Assembly (NCBI RefSeq): GCF_001693515.2
Contig: NZ_CP042968.1
Location: 2,480,001-2,544,000, forward strand
DNA length: 64,000 nt
Direction of reading: 5' to 3'
From: Bradyrhizobium paxllaeri
GTDB lineage: Bacteria; Pseudomonadota; Alphaproteobacteria; Rhizobiales; Xanthobacteraceae
The notes under the pieces were generated by a model. That model had not been told where the DNA came from, ran no database searches, and was given only the letters and a program-made list of their open reading frames with translations. Below, one piece after another: positions 52,251 through 61,239 of the stretch. A program made the position numbers and the translations under genes. Positions within the stretch are counted from its first letter, which is position 1, and every line of letters starts with the position of its first letter.

Positions 52251-53108
52251 TCACGGCTGTGGACCGGACAGGTTCATTTCGCGCTCGGCGCGGAACACAT
52301 TGCTGTAAAGGTTTGCGATCCACTGACGCCCCCTTGAGGTGACGTTGAGATAGCGTATCGCTGTCTGGATCTGCGGGGCCACGTTGTTCCAATAGAACTG
52401 CGGATATTTGTAGACGACATCAGCCGGCGTCTCGTAGCCAAGCTGCTTGGTCAGGCCGATCTCCTGAAATTCATAGAACAGGGCATTCGACTTTTTCAGG
52501 TAATTGGGGTCGCCGAGCTGCCCGATGAGGTCGGCCGCGCGCAGCAACAATCCTTCCTCTTCGATCAGATCGTCGCCCGATGCTTCCGGATAGGGAAAGC
52601 GGGTATATTCGATCGCTCTGGCGATCCGGCTGGCGTCGACTTCGTCCGTTGTGTCGAGGCGTTCGAAGACGAACAGTTTTGAGCGGTCCACATGATAGGG
52701 CGCCAGCGACGCATCGGACGACCCTCTCGGCAGGCGAATGGTGCGGCCGCTGAGGTCGGCGACATAGGACTCGCCGTCATCGCCCTGAACGGTTCCTCTG
52801 ACATATCCGATGTCGTGGGTCAGGCACGCCAGGATGAAGTTGGCATAGTCGTCAGGCGTCGTCGGCCGCAGCACCGCCCGTCCCATCAGGATGTCGTGGC
52901 CGGCCAGAGTGACGAGCAGGGAATGCTCGACGTTGTGATAGAGCGCGTCGCTGTTGCCGATGCATTCCAATGTGAGCCGGGCGGCATAGGGCAGGAACTC
53001 CGCCAGTCGGGCTTGGGAGGAGCCAAACCGGCTCTTGGTTTCCGCGGTCAGAAATGTGCCGAGGGCTTGCGCTACCAGTTCCGGGATTGTGATCATCTGA
53101 ACACCCAT
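52251..53108 (-). CDS. HD-domain metal-dependent phosphohydrolase
   Basis: About 285 residues. The HD pattern is visible: ALYHNVEHSLLVTLAGHDIL (first His pair), FILACLTHDIGYVRG (His-Asp), and DSNRIARAIEYT-like downstream residues, then ADLIGQLGDPNYLKK. This resembles uncharacterised HD phosphohydrolases acting on phosphodiesters or nucleotides. The start could be at MGVQMITIP (53108) or MITIP (53096). It is convergent with the regulator gene at 52240. Confidence 0.82.
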   Translation of the reverse strand: MGVQMITIPELVAQALGTFLTAETKSRFGSSQARLAEFLPYAARLTLECIGNSDALYHNVEHSLLVTLAGHDILMGRAVLRPTTPDDYANFILACLTHDIGYVRGTVQGDDGESYVADLSGRTIRLPRGSSDASLAPYHVDRSKLFVFERLDTTDEVDASRIARAIEYTRFPYPEASGDDLIEEEGLLLRAADLIGQLGDPNYLKKSNALFYEFQEIGLTKQLGYETPADVVYKYPQFYWNNVAPQIQTAIRYLNVTSRGRQWIANLYSNVFRAEREMNLSGPQP

Positions 53109-53373
53109 CTCGATTGTGCGGTGTAGACGCAATATTCGCGTATCGGTGCAGCACCAGCACCATAGCACGTTGTTTGGGTGTGCCGGATATCACCCGATTC
53201 ATGCCGCCCCGCAGGGAGTCCGGGCCGGTTTGATAACGGTGGGTCAGTTGCCGTGACGCATTTCCGGCCGACGGGCGCTGGCGACACCCCGCCAAGCCAA
53301 AATCAAGATTATCTTCAGATTATCTAAATACGGGCTCCAAGCGCGACGTACCAATGCAGGCCATATTGCCGGC

Positions 53374-54339
53374 ATGAAACGACGAGAATTCATTGCGCTT
53401 GCGGGTGCTGCGATGGCTTGGCCGGTCGCCGCATTCGCGCAGGATTCGGCAAAAGCCTATCGTATTTTCTGGGTTTCCATCCAATCCCAGCCCGACCCGT
53501 TTCTGGACGGCTTCAGGGAGGGATTGCGGGCGCGCGGTTACATCGAGGGCAAGAACCTCGCCCTCGAACTTCACTTCGGCAATCCTCATGCGCTGCGCGA
53601 GGTGGTCGCCGAACTGCGGCGCGGCAATATCGATCTTGCCGTATCAAGCGGGCCTGCGACGCGGGCGCTGACGGAGGTCAAGGACGTTCCCGTGTTGTTT
53701 GCCCTCAGCGGAGACCCGGTGGCGTTGGGCCTCGTCAACAGTCTCGGGCAACCCGGCGGCAACTTCACCGGCTCGACGTTCCTGTCGCTTGAACTGGCGG
53801 GGAAGAGGGTTGAGCTGCTCAAGGAGGTGGTGCCGACCCTGCGCAGGCTGGCCGTGTTTTCGAACAGCAACCATCCGGGAGAACAATCGGAGTGGCGCGC
53901 GACCGGGGAAGCCGCGACCAAGCTAGGCATTGAACCGATCTATGTTCCGTTCGCCGGCCCGAACGAATTGGACAGCGGTCTTGCCGCGGCGGGTGAGGCC
54001 CGCGCGGACGCCTTGCTGGTGCTCCCGGACGTCCTCACGATGGTGCACCGGAACAAGATTGCCCAATTCGCGACCGCGCACCGGCTGCCGTCGATGTTCG
54101 GCTGGAGCGAATATTGCGAGGCTGGCGGATTAATGAGCTACGGGGCCAATCAACGCGCGACCTATTTCTGGCTCGCGACCTACGCCGATCGGATCTTGCG
54201 CGGCGAGAAGCCAGCCAATCTTCCCGTCATGCAACCCACGAAGTTCGAACTGGTCGTCAATCTCAGGACAGCCGAACAACTCGGCATCGACCTCGACAAA
54301 TCGTCCATCCTGTTTCGCGCCAACAGGGTGATCGAATGA
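53374..54339 (+). CDS. ABC-type substrate-binding protein, orphan (ABC_sub_bind family)
   Basis: A 321-residue exported protein. A Tat-like signal MKRREFIALAGAAMAWPVAAFAQ carries the RREF twin-arginine pattern. The mature protein follows the PF04392 style: YRIFWVSIQSQPDPFLDGFREGLRARGYIEGKNLALE, LAVSSGPATRALTEVKDVPVLFALSGDPVALGLVNSLGQPGGNFTGST, MSYGANQRATYFWLATYADRILRGEKPANLPVMQPTKFELVVNLRTAEQLGI. No ABC permease or ATPase is nearby. A membrane adenylate cyclase follows 52 nt downstream, suggesting a joint sensing role. Confidence 0.9.
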   Translation: MKRREFIALAGAAMAWPVAAFAQDSAKAYRIFWVSIQSQPDPFLDGFREGLRARGYIEGKNLALELHFGNPHALREVVAELRRGNIDLAVSSGPATRALTEVKDVPVLFALSGDPVALGLVNSLGQPGGNFTGSTFLSLELAGKRVELLKEVVPTLRRLAVFSNSNHPGEQSEWRATGEAATKLGIEPIYVPFAGPNELDSGLAAAGEARADALLVLPDVLTMVHRNKIAQFATAHRLPSMFGWSEYCEAGGLMSYGANQRATYFWLATYADRILRGEKPANLPVMQPTKFELVVNLRTAEQLGIDLDKSSILFRANRVIE

Positions 54340-54391
54340 ATTAGGCGTATCTCATATTGGTTTGAATCCCTTTTGTTTGGATGTTCTTTCA

Positions 54392-56149
54392 GTGATCCGT
54401 CCGCGCCGCTCCCTGTTCGTCAAGTACTTCACCACGCTGTTTGTCGCAGTGGTGGTGCCGCTGCTGCTTGGCTCGGCGACCGAGGCCTGGTTCGCCTTTC
54501 GCGACAACCGGTTTGATCTGGATGAACTTCTCCGGGTCGAGGCCCGTTCGGCGGCCGACCGGATACAGGCGTTCACCGACGGGATACGCGATCAGCTCGG
54601 CTGGGTCGTGCAGTTTCCCTGGACCCAGGGCGAGGACGACCGGCGCAGGATCGACGGGCTGCGTCTGTTGCAGCAGGTACCGGCGATCGTTTCGCTCTCG
54701 CTGGTCGACCCGACCGGCACCGAACGCGTTTTCGTATCCCGCGTCAGCATGAACAGGACCGGCGCCGGCGCTGATATGTCGGAGGATCCTGCGGTGATCG
54801 GCGCGCGCGCCAACCGGGTCTGGTACGGCCCGGTGCATTACCAGCGCGATTCTGAGCCCTACATGCGGATCGCGGTGGCGGGAAACCGTGCGGCCGCCGG
54901 CATCGTCGTTGCCGACATCAACCTGAAACTGATCTGGGACATCATCGCGTCAATCAAGATCGGCGACACCGGCCACGCCCTTGTCGTCGACGATTCCGGA
55001 CGGCTGATCGCCCATCCCGACATCAGCCTGGTGCTGCGTAGTGGTGTCGGGGCAGGCGACTTCAACCGGCTGAAGTCAGAAGTCAGCGCTGCGGATGGAT
55101 CGGCGGTCACCACGACTGGCGAGGACGGCAAGCCCGTCGTTGCACTCTCGGTGCGCGCGCCCAACGTGGGCTGGACGGTGATCGCCCAGCAGCCGGCCCT
55201 GGAGGCGTTCGAATCCATCCGCGCCGCGCTGTGGCGTTCCATGATCCTCATCGGCCTCGGAATCGTCTTCGCATTTGTCCTGGCCTATTGGCGGGCGTGC
55301 CGCATGTGGGGACCGATCCGGCAACTGGAGGCCGGCGTCGAACGGATCGGGATGGGACAACTCGACCACCGCATCACGATCCAGAGCCGCGACGAACTGG
55401 AGCAACTGGCGGTCCGGTTCAACCAGATGGCGGAGGAACTCGCGGTCTCGCAGCACAAGTCCGAGCGCATCAATCGCCTGAAGCAGTTTTTGGCGCCGCA
55501 AGTGGCCGAACTGGTCGAACATTCCGACCAGCGGCTGCTGGACGGACATCGCCGGGAAGTGGTTGCGATCTTCGGCGATCTGCGCGGCTTCACCGCGTTT
55601 TCCGCGCGCGCCGAGCCCGATGTCATTATCGCGGTGCTGCGGGAGTATTATGAAGCGATTGGCGCCGTGACGGAGCGCCACTCGGCGACCCTGATCCGCT
55701 TCGCCGGTGACGGCGTGATGGTCCTCGTCAACGCACCGGTCGCCTGCGATGATCCTGCAGAGCGCGGCGTGCGGCTCGCGATCGACATGCAGGCTGCGGT
55801 GCAATCGCTCGCCGATTCCTGGAACGCCCGCGGCTGCGCCATTGGTTTCGGCGTCGGTATCGCGATGGGACCCGCGACCGTCGGAACCCTCGGCTGGCAC
55901 GGACGCCTCGACTACACGGCGATCGGAAGCGTGGTCAATCTGGCGTCGCGGCTTTGCGGTCTGGCGGAGGACACGCAGATCCTGGTGGATCCGGTCGTTA
56001 CCGGTCATGTCAAGGGCAGCATCGCGCTTGCATCCATCGGAAAGCGGACCATCAAGGGCTACGATCATGCTCTCGAGGTTTTCGCCGTGGCCCGCGCCGG
56101 TACGCTCATGCGGCGTCACACGCCGGCCGAGTTGGATCTGGTTAGCTAA
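54392..56149 (+). CDS. Membrane adenylate/guanylate cyclase with extracytoplasmic sensor and HAMP
   Basis: About 585 residues. TM1 (FTTLFVAVVVPLLLGSATEAWFAF) is followed by a large periplasmic dCache-like sensor (LVDPTGTERVFVSRVS, YMRIAVAGNRAAAGIVVADINLKLIWDIIASIKIGDTGHALVVDDSGRLIAHPD), TM2 (SMILIGLGIVFAFVLAYW), HAMP (GPIRQLEAGVERIGMGQLDHRITIQSRDELEQLAVRFNQMAEELA) and a class III catalytic domain (VVAIFGDLRGFTAFSA, IRFAGDGVMVLVNAP, YTAIGSVVNLASRLCGLA). Metal-binding Asp residues are retained. The start is uncertain (GTG 54392 or TTG 54362). Likely co-transcribed with the substrate-binding protein. Confidence 0.88.
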   Translation: MIRPRRSLFVKYFTTLFVAVVVPLLLGSATEAWFAFRDNRFDLDELLRVEARSAADRIQAFTDGIRDQLGWVVQFPWTQGEDDRRRIDGLRLLQQVPAIVSLSLVDPTGTERVFVSRVSMNRTGAGADMSEDPAVIGARANRVWYGPVHYQRDSEPYMRIAVAGNRAAAGIVVADINLKLIWDIIASIKIGDTGHALVVDDSGRLIAHPDISLVLRSGVGAGDFNRLKSEVSAADGSAVTTTGEDGKPVVALSVRAPNVGWTVIAQQPALEAFESIRAALWRSMILIGLGIVFAFVLAYWRACRMWGPIRQLEAGVERIGMGQLDHRITIQSRDELEQLAVRFNQMAEELAVSQHKSERINRLKQFLAPQVAELVEHSDQRLLDGHRREVVAIFGDLRGFTAFSARAEPDVIIAVLREYYEAIGAVTERHSATLIRFAGDGVMVLVNAPVACDDPAERGVRLAIDMQAAVQSLADSWNARGCAIGFGVGIAMGPATVGTLGWHGRLDYTAIGSVVNLASRLCGLAEDTQILVDPVVTGHVKGSIALASIGKRTIKGYDHALEVFAVARAGTLMRRHTPAELDLVS

Positions 56150-56419
56150 CGGCTTCAACGCCGGCCGGCATGGCGATGGGTATCGCGGAGCCTGTCATCG
56201 GGCGCGCGTTCGCGCGACCCGTTGGCTCCACCCATCCTGCGCGCCTGGCATATCCGATAACGGCGAAAAATCGGCCAATTTGACAATCCAATTGATCCCG
56301 CAACATGCTCATCCGACGCCGCTTTTGAAGTATTGGCGTCCGGCTGCCCGTGCTATTTGTGGCAGCCGGGCAGGGGCACTCGCCACCGGATCGACCGTTA
56401 ACTTCCTGGGAATGACGCC
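56150..56419 (+). other. Intergenic region upstream of the LysR gene
   Basis: No coding frame is supported. A hairpin with 9-bp arms, CCGGCTGCC (56340-56348) / GGCAGCCGG (56361-56369), lies 50 nt before the TTG start of the LysR gene and could be a transcript end for the cyclase or a leader structure. Confidence 0.4.
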
Positions 56420-57310
56420 TTGATCGATAAGCTTGAACTTCTGCTCGCGCTCGCCAAGGAGCGGCATTTCGGACGGGCTGCGGAAGCCTGCGGCGTCACC
56501 CAGCCGACCATGTCGACCAGCCTCAAGCAGCTCGAGGAGATCCTCGGCGTCATGCTGGTGCAGCGCGGCTCGCGCTTCCAGGGCTTCACGCCGGAAGGCG
56601 AGCGCACGCTCGACTGGGCGCGGCGCATTGTTGGCGATGCCCGGGCGATGCGGCAGGAGATCAACAGCCTCAAGGACAAGCTCGCCGGCGAGATCCGGAT
56701 CGCCGCGATCCCGACCGTGCTCGGCATGGTGGCGCAGCTCACGACGCCATACCGCGCGCGCTATCCCGACGTGCGCTTTCGCATCCAGTCCTGCACCTCG
56801 GCCGATGTGCTGGGCCTGTTGGAAAATCTCGAGGTCGATGCCGGGCTGACCTATATCGAGAACGAGCCGATCGGCAAGGTTCGCACCATTCCGCTCTACA
56901 ACGAGAGCTATCGCCTGCTGACCGCGCCCGATGCCATGTTCGGGGATCGCGAGCGGGTGACATGGCAGGAGGTCGGGCAGGTGCCGCTGTGTCTGCTGAC
57001 GCCGGACATGCAGAACCGCCGCATCATCGACCGCGCGCTGGCCTCCACCGGCGCCGAGGCGACGCCGACGCTGACGTCGAACTCGCTGCTCGTGCTGTAT
57101 ACGCATGTGAAGACCGGGCGCTGGGCGAGCGTGATGCCGGCCAAGCTCGCGGAGACGCTGGGGCTGTCGGATTCCGTGCGCAGCATTCCGATCGTCGACC
57201 CCGTCGTCGACTACAGCATCGGTCTCGTGGTCCCGCAGCGCGATCCGATGACGCCCTTGATCGCGGCGCTGGTGCAGGTCGCCCGCGAGGTGGCGCCGAC
57301 GCTGGCGTAG
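56420..57310 (+). CDS. LysR-type regulator, resembling formate dehydrogenase-associated LTTRs
   Basis: A 296-residue LTTR. HTH: MIDKLELLLALAKERHFGRAAEACGVTQPTMSTSLKQLEEILGVMLVQRGSRFQGFTPEGERTLDWARRIVGDARAMRQEINSLKDKLAGEIRIAAIPTVL. The RGxRFxGFTPEGERxLxWARRI run is what I associate with LysR proteins coded beside fdsGBACD in other Proteobacteria. The effector domain follows. The start is TTG. Here the fds operon lies 7 kb away, separated by six genes, so the link is inferred. Confidence 0.88.
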   Translation: MIDKLELLLALAKERHFGRAAEACGVTQPTMSTSLKQLEEILGVMLVQRGSRFQGFTPEGERTLDWARRIVGDARAMRQEINSLKDKLAGEIRIAAIPTVLGMVAQLTTPYRARYPDVRFRIQSCTSADVLGLLENLEVDAGLTYIENEPIGKVRTIPLYNESYRLLTAPDAMFGDRERVTWQEVGQVPLCLLTPDMQNRRIIDRALASTGAEATPTLTSNSLLVLYTHVKTGRWASVMPAKLAETLGLSDSVRSIPIVDPVVDYSIGLVVPQRDPMTPLIAALVQVAREVAPTLA

Positions 57311-57429
57311 ATAGGGCCGTGGCAAGGGCGTGTACTCGTAAATCGCCCAGTGTGTCCGCTTTGGGGCAGGGGCGGTTTGCTCTAAGATCTCGATCCGCGC
57401 GATAAAGTGTTGTTTGGATCGGACCCAGA

Positions 57430-57957
57430 CTACTTGGCCGCAGCCGCTGCGGTTTCGCCCGGTGGCACAATCCGGAACATGAAGGTCGAAACCTTTTCCC
57501 CGGGTTTGAACGGACCGGGAATCTGGTTGCTGACCGGGTTCAAACTTTGGAGAAAAGTAGCGATCGCCATGGCGTCATCCGCAGTGAGTGTCGCAAAAGC
57601 GTGCCAAGGCATGATCGGCGCCAGGATGCGGCCGTCCGGCCGTTCACCGGCCTGTATCGCCTTCACGATCTGCTCTCGGGTCCAACTACCGATGCCGGTC
57701 TTCTTGTCGGGTGTGATGTTTGAGCCCACATAGACACCTTGACCCGGAATCTCGAATCCCACATCCGAGCCGCCGAGAAAGCGCGACATGTCGGGCTTCC
57801 CAAGGAAGTATCCCGGCGTGTGGCAGTCGTTGCAGCCGCCGATCGTGACGAGATATTTGCCGCGCGCGATCTGTGAATCGTCGGCCATGGCCGCGAACGC
57901 GGAAAGCGCGATAATCGACGCGACCACGCATGCAAGGCGAACTGAAATCCGCGACAT
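57430..57957 (-). CDS. Exported monoheme c-type cytochrome
   Basis: A 175-residue protein. The signal peptide (SVRLACVVASIIALSAFAAMA) is followed by a single CXXCH (GGCNDCHTPGYFLGKPDMSRFLGG) and a distal methionine candidate in ILAPIMPWHAFATLTADDAMAIATFLQSL. The style is that of small cytochromes c linked to dehydrogenases or to class I cytochrome c domains. The ATG at 57957 has GAGGCAA upstream. It is convergent with the LysR gene and 29 nt downstream of the methyltransferase on the same strand, so those two may be co-transcribed. Confidence 0.88.
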   Translation of the reverse strand: MSRISVRLACVVASIIALSAFAAMADDSQIARGKYLVTIGGCNDCHTPGYFLGKPDMSRFLGGSDVGFEIPGQGVYVGSNITPDKKTGIGSWTREQIVKAIQAGERPDGRILAPIMPWHAFATLTADDAMAIATFLQSLNPVSNQIPGPFKPGEKVSTFMFRIVPPGETAAAAAK

Positions 57958-57986
57958 GATTTGCCTCGCTTCGATTTGGTTACGCC

Positions 57987-59069
57987 TTATGGTTTGCGGC
58001 CGATTACCGCGCCGTTCGCGGCGGGTGCCTCGAACCAGACGGTCTCGATGTGCCGGAAGCCGGCCTCCTCCAGCCATGCCGCGTATTCAGCCGGCGTGTA
58101 GTTTCGTCCTTCCGTCTCGATCAGCATGTTGAGGCTCATCAGCGCGGCGGGCGCCGGACCGGTCTTTTCGTCGTTGACGAGAAGCTCGCTGATGACGACG
58201 GCGCCGCCGCTCGGCAAGGCCTCGAAGGACCGGCGCAGCAGCGCACGGTTCTTCGCCTCGTCCCAATCGTGCAGGATCATCGATAACAGATGCATGTCGT
58301 GATCCCCGGGAAGCCGCTCGAAGAAGCTGCCGCCGACAGTCTCGATCCGGTCGGTCAAGCCGGCCTCGGCAATCTTTCCCGCAGCGATCGCGGTTACATG
58401 CGGCAAGTCGAACACGGTCGCGCGCAGTGTCCCGTACTGCTTGCAAAGCTCGATGTCGTAGGCGCCCGATCCGCCGCCGATGTCCAGGAGGTGGCGGAAA
58501 CGCCGGAAGTCCACCGCTTCGCCGAGCTTGCGCGCGGTCATCGCCGAAACCGAATGCATCGCCTCCCAGAACAGCGCCAGCACCATTGGATCCTCGCCGT
58601 CGAACATCGAGGATTGCGCGTCCGGATCCCATGTGGTTGGCCGGTTCGTGCGCAGCGCTTCGGCAAGTTTACCCCAGCCCGCGTAGAGCCGCTTGTCGGC
58701 CATTTGCACGAAGCCGCCGAAGTAATACGGCTTCCCGCGCACGAGATAGGCCTCGCTCAGCGGCGTATTGCGATAACGGCCATCCGTTTTCTCCAGCAGC
58801 CCGAGTGCGGCGCAGCCAGTCAACAGCATCTCAGCCGGCCGCGGATGCAGACCGAGCGTTTCCGCCAGCCCGGCAACCGTGATGCCGGCGCCGCCAGCCA
58901 GGCGGCTGAAGAGGTCCAGTTCGTGCGCGGCGGCCAGAGTCTTGAAGGCCCAGAAACCAGTCGAAAGCGCCATCAGCGGGATGGCGGAAGGAAGCTCCGG
59001 CGTGGCGGAAATCGGCTGGAGGTTCACATGCCTGGCCGGAGGCGCTGTTCGCGAAGGCTGACTGGCCAT
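57987..59069 (-). CDS. SAM-dependent O-methyltransferase (acetylserotonin O-methyltransferase-like)
   Basis: A 360-residue class I methyltransferase. An N-terminal dimerisation winged-helix region (AIPLMALSTGFWAFKTLAAAHELDLFSRLAGGAGITVAGLAETLGLHPRPAEMLLTGCAALGLL) precedes the SAM-binding motif LLDIGGGSGAYDIELCKQY, then VFDLPHV, SMILHDWDEAKNRALLRRSFEALPSGGAVVISELLVN. The HDW catalytic-type His is present. The ATG at 59069 has GGGAG 6 nt upstream. Likely a small-molecule O-methyltransferase of unknown substrate. It is divergent from a MocR regulator. Confidence 0.88.
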   Translation of the reverse strand: MASQPSRTAPPARHVNLQPISATPELPSAIPLMALSTGFWAFKTLAAAHELDLFSRLAGGAGITVAGLAETLGLHPRPAEMLLTGCAALGLLEKTDGRYRNTPLSEAYLVRGKPYYFGGFVQMADKRLYAGWGKLAEALRTNRPTTWDPDAQSSMFDGEDPMVLALFWEAMHSVSAMTARKLGEAVDFRRFRHLLDIGGGSGAYDIELCKQYGTLRATVFDLPHVTAIAAGKIAEAGLTDRIETVGGSFFERLPGDHDMHLLSMILHDWDEAKNRALLRRSFEALPSGGAVVISELLVNDEKTGPAPAALMSLNMLIETEGRNYTPAEYAAWLEEAGFRHIETVWFEAPAANGAVIGRKP

Positions 59070-59150
59070 GGTCATCTCCCTTTCAGAACGAGTCACGGCC
59101 GATCGTAAGGGGGAGAGGATCTCGTTGAAGTGCCAATTCATGGATTCTCG

Positions 59151-59216
59151 GCCAGTCCAATTCTAGCCAGGCGGCAGGATGGAACATTGGCCTTTGCGCA
59201 AGGTTGCCAGTCCAAT
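59151..59216. promoter_or_regulatory. Paired direct repeats between the methyltransferase and MocR genes
   Basis: GCCAGTCCAAT occurs at 59151-59161 and again at 59206-59216, 55 bp apart. GTCCAAT is the complement of the ATTGGAC units found flanking the DUF1127 gene at 60714-60744 and 61300-61330. Direct repeats near their own promoter are typical of MocR-type regulator binding. Confidence 0.55.
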
Positions 59217-59241
59217 CCGAAACAACGCGAGTTCCGGGACT

Positions 59242-60690
59242 GTGGCTTTTCATGTCAGTCTTGTTGGTCGAGATGACCTTAGCGGCGAGATATACCGGCA
59301 GATCCGGCAGGCCATTCTGGACGGGCGCCTTCGACCCGGCGAGCGGCTATCGGCCACGCGGGAACTGGCCGCCGCGCTGGCAGTTGCGCGATCGACGGTA
59401 GCAATCGCTTATGAAACCCTTGTTGCGGAAGGATTTGCAACATCGCGTACGGGCGCTGGGACGTTCGTCAGTCATCAGCTTGAGGCAAAACGTCCTGCAT
59501 CGAAGACAAGGCGCTCGACATCCCGCGCAATTCGGGTGCGTGAAGTTTGGGAGACGATATCGTTACCGCCTTTTTTCCTTCGCGCGGCGCGCTACGACTT
59601 CAGAGCGGGGCTTCCGGACGCCTCGCTGTTTCCACACCGAATCTGGCGGCGGGTCGTCGCCCACGCGCTGCGCTCGCGCGAGATGACGGCTGGCCGCTAC
59701 GAGAATCCCGCGGGCAATCGGGACCTGCGCGCGGCGATCGCCCGCCACATCGGCATCTCACGCAGCGTTTCCGGATCGCCCGACGACATCATCGTGACGA
59801 ATGGCACCCAACAGGCGCTCGACATCATCGCTCGCGTGCTTCTCGACCCAGGCGATGTCGTTGCGGTAGAGAAGCCGGGCTATTCGCCTCCAAAACACCT
59901 GTTCAAGGCGCTGGGCGCGCGCGTGGTCGGCGTGCCGGTCGACAGCGAAGGTCTGGTCGTGGCGGCGTTGCCTGCCGATGCCAGGATGGTCTACGTGACG
60001 CCCTCGCACCAGTTTCCCCTCGGCATGGCCATGAGCCTGTCGCGCCGACGTGCCCTGCTTGCCTGGGCCGAGCGCTACAACGCGGTTGTCGTCGAGGACG
60101 ATTATGACAGCGAGTTTCGCTTCGGCGGACGCCCGCTTGAACCACTTCAGACCCTCGATACGACCGGTCGCGTTGTGTATGTCGGTACGTTTTCAAAAAC
60201 GTTGCTGCCGGCTCTCCGGCTGGGCTTCATGGTCGTGCCGCCATCGCTGCGAGAAGCGGCGTACAAGGCGAAATTTGTCACCGATTGGCATACGCCGACC
60301 ATCGTGCAGAACGCGCTGGCGCGGTTCATCGACGAGGGTGCGTTTGCCCGCCACATTCGCAGAGTGACCCGCATCTATAGCGAACGGCATGAGATGCTGA
60401 CCGCGGGGATCAGGAGCAACTTCGGCGATTACCTCCATCTTATTCCATCGAGCACCGGGCTGCATATCGCTGCCTACGCGCGGACGGCGTCGTTCGATGA
60501 CATCGATGCGATTGCATCGCGAGCCTTTGACCTCGGCGTTGCCATTCAATCCTTCCCGCTGGAGGGAAAGCCTCAGGCCGGCATCATGCTGGGATATGGA
60601 GCGATCGAGACGGCGCGGATTGCCGAAGGACTGCGGCGGCTGTGCAGATGCTTTGATGAACGCGTGTTTCGACGCCCGAAAGCGGCGTGA
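59242..60690 (+). CDS. MocR-type regulator (GntR winged helix fused to aminotransferase-like domain)
   Basis: About 482 residues. An N-terminal GntR HTH (FHVSLVGRDDLSGEIYRQIRQAILDGRLRPGERLSATRELAAALAVARSTVAIAYETLVAEGF) is linked to a fold-type I aminotransferase domain (VTNGTQQALDIIARVLLDPGDVVAVEKPGYSPP, EDDYDSEFRFGGRPLEPL, and GTFSKTLLPALRLGF with PLP Lys319). I favour the GTG at 59242 because it gives the usual N-terminus and leaves both direct repeats upstream; the frame is open from 59179. It probably acts on the DUF1127 gene or the methyltransferase. Confidence 0.9.
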   Translation: MAFHVSLVGRDDLSGEIYRQIRQAILDGRLRPGERLSATRELAAALAVARSTVAIAYETLVAEGFATSRTGAGTFVSHQLEAKRPASKTRRSTSRAIRVREVWETISLPPFFLRAARYDFRAGLPDASLFPHRIWRRVVAHALRSREMTAGRYENPAGNRDLRAAIARHIGISRSVSGSPDDIIVTNGTQQALDIIARVLLDPGDVVAVEKPGYSPPKHLFKALGARVVGVPVDSEGLVVAALPADARMVYVTPSHQFPLGMAMSLSRRRALLAWAERYNAVVVEDDYDSEFRFGGRPLEPLQTLDTTGRVVYVGTFSKTLLPALRLGFMVVPPSLREAAYKAKFVTDWHTPTIVQNALARFIDEGAFARHIRRVTRIYSERHEMLTAGIRSNFGDYLHLIPSSTGLHIAAYARTASFDDIDAIASRAFDLGVAIQSFPLEGKPQAGIMLGYGAIETARIAEGLRRLCRCFDERVFRRPKAA

Positions 60691-61017
60691 GCAATGTCGC
60701 CAGAGGCAACGGCATTGGACTGATTGATCCCACGTAAATTGGACCTTCCATCATACCGCTTCGCTTTCTAGTGTCGGGTCGCTGAAAGGTTGACGGACCG
60801 ATGCACGGCGGGTGCGTTCCCGCAGCTTGATCTGCAAGAGCTCAGATCGCGGTCCTTTCCCTTGCAGCCTGACTGACGCGCGCACGACCTCTCAGTCGAT
60901 CGGCGCCCGCCGAGGCGGAGCCGAGATGATCGTGCGCGGCTGCGCGCCAATCGCAGACCGGGAGTCAGCAAGTACACCCTGACCGCCCACCAAGGCTCGT
61001 TATCAGGAGGAAGCATC
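60691..61017 (+). other. Long intergenic region upstream of the DUF1127 gene
   Basis: It contains a 38-bp repeat unit at 60714-60751 (ATTGGAC-N17-ATTGGACCTTCC) and an AGGAGG ribosome-binding site at 61004-61010. The middle of the region (60770-60990) has no supported coding frame; part may be the 5' leader of the DUF1127 transcript. No RNA structure could be assigned with confidence. Confidence 0.45.
60714..60751 (+). repeat. 38-bp repeat, left copy (twin ATTGGAC)
   Basis: Two ATTGGAC heptamers start 24 bp apart. The stretch matches 61300-61337 over 38 bp with only a few differences, all in the spacer and last bases. The two copies bracket the DUF1127 gene. Confidence 0.75.
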
Positions 61018-61239
61018 ATGTCCGTTGTTGTCAATGCGCTCACCAGTTGGACGGAAGCTGCGGCATCCACCCATCGTCGACTTGGATGGGGACTACGATT
61101 CCTGCACTGGTGTGTCGAGTGTTCAGAACGGTCGCGGCAGCGACAAGCCCTGTCGGAACTGGATGACCACTTTCTCAAGGACATCGGCAAGACGCGGCAA
61201 GAGGCCATGGCCGAAGCATCAAAACCGTTCTGGAAATGA
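61018..61239 (+). CDS. DUF1127-domain small protein
   Basis: A 73-residue protein. The C-terminal DUF1127 helix-turn-helix reads RQRQALSELDDHFLKDIGKTRQEAMAEASKPFWK, with the LxxLxDxxLxDIGxxR signature. AGGAGG ends 7 nt before the ATG. DUF1127 proteins in alphaproteobacteria are small Arg-rich proteins; some affect RNA turnover, phosphate uptake or symbiosis. It lies between the two ATTGGAC repeat units, which likely control it under the neighbouring MocR protein. Confidence 0.9.
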   Translation: MSVVVNALTSWTEAAASTHRRLGWGLRFLHWCVECSERSRQRQALSELDDHFLKDIGKTRQEAMAEASKPFWK

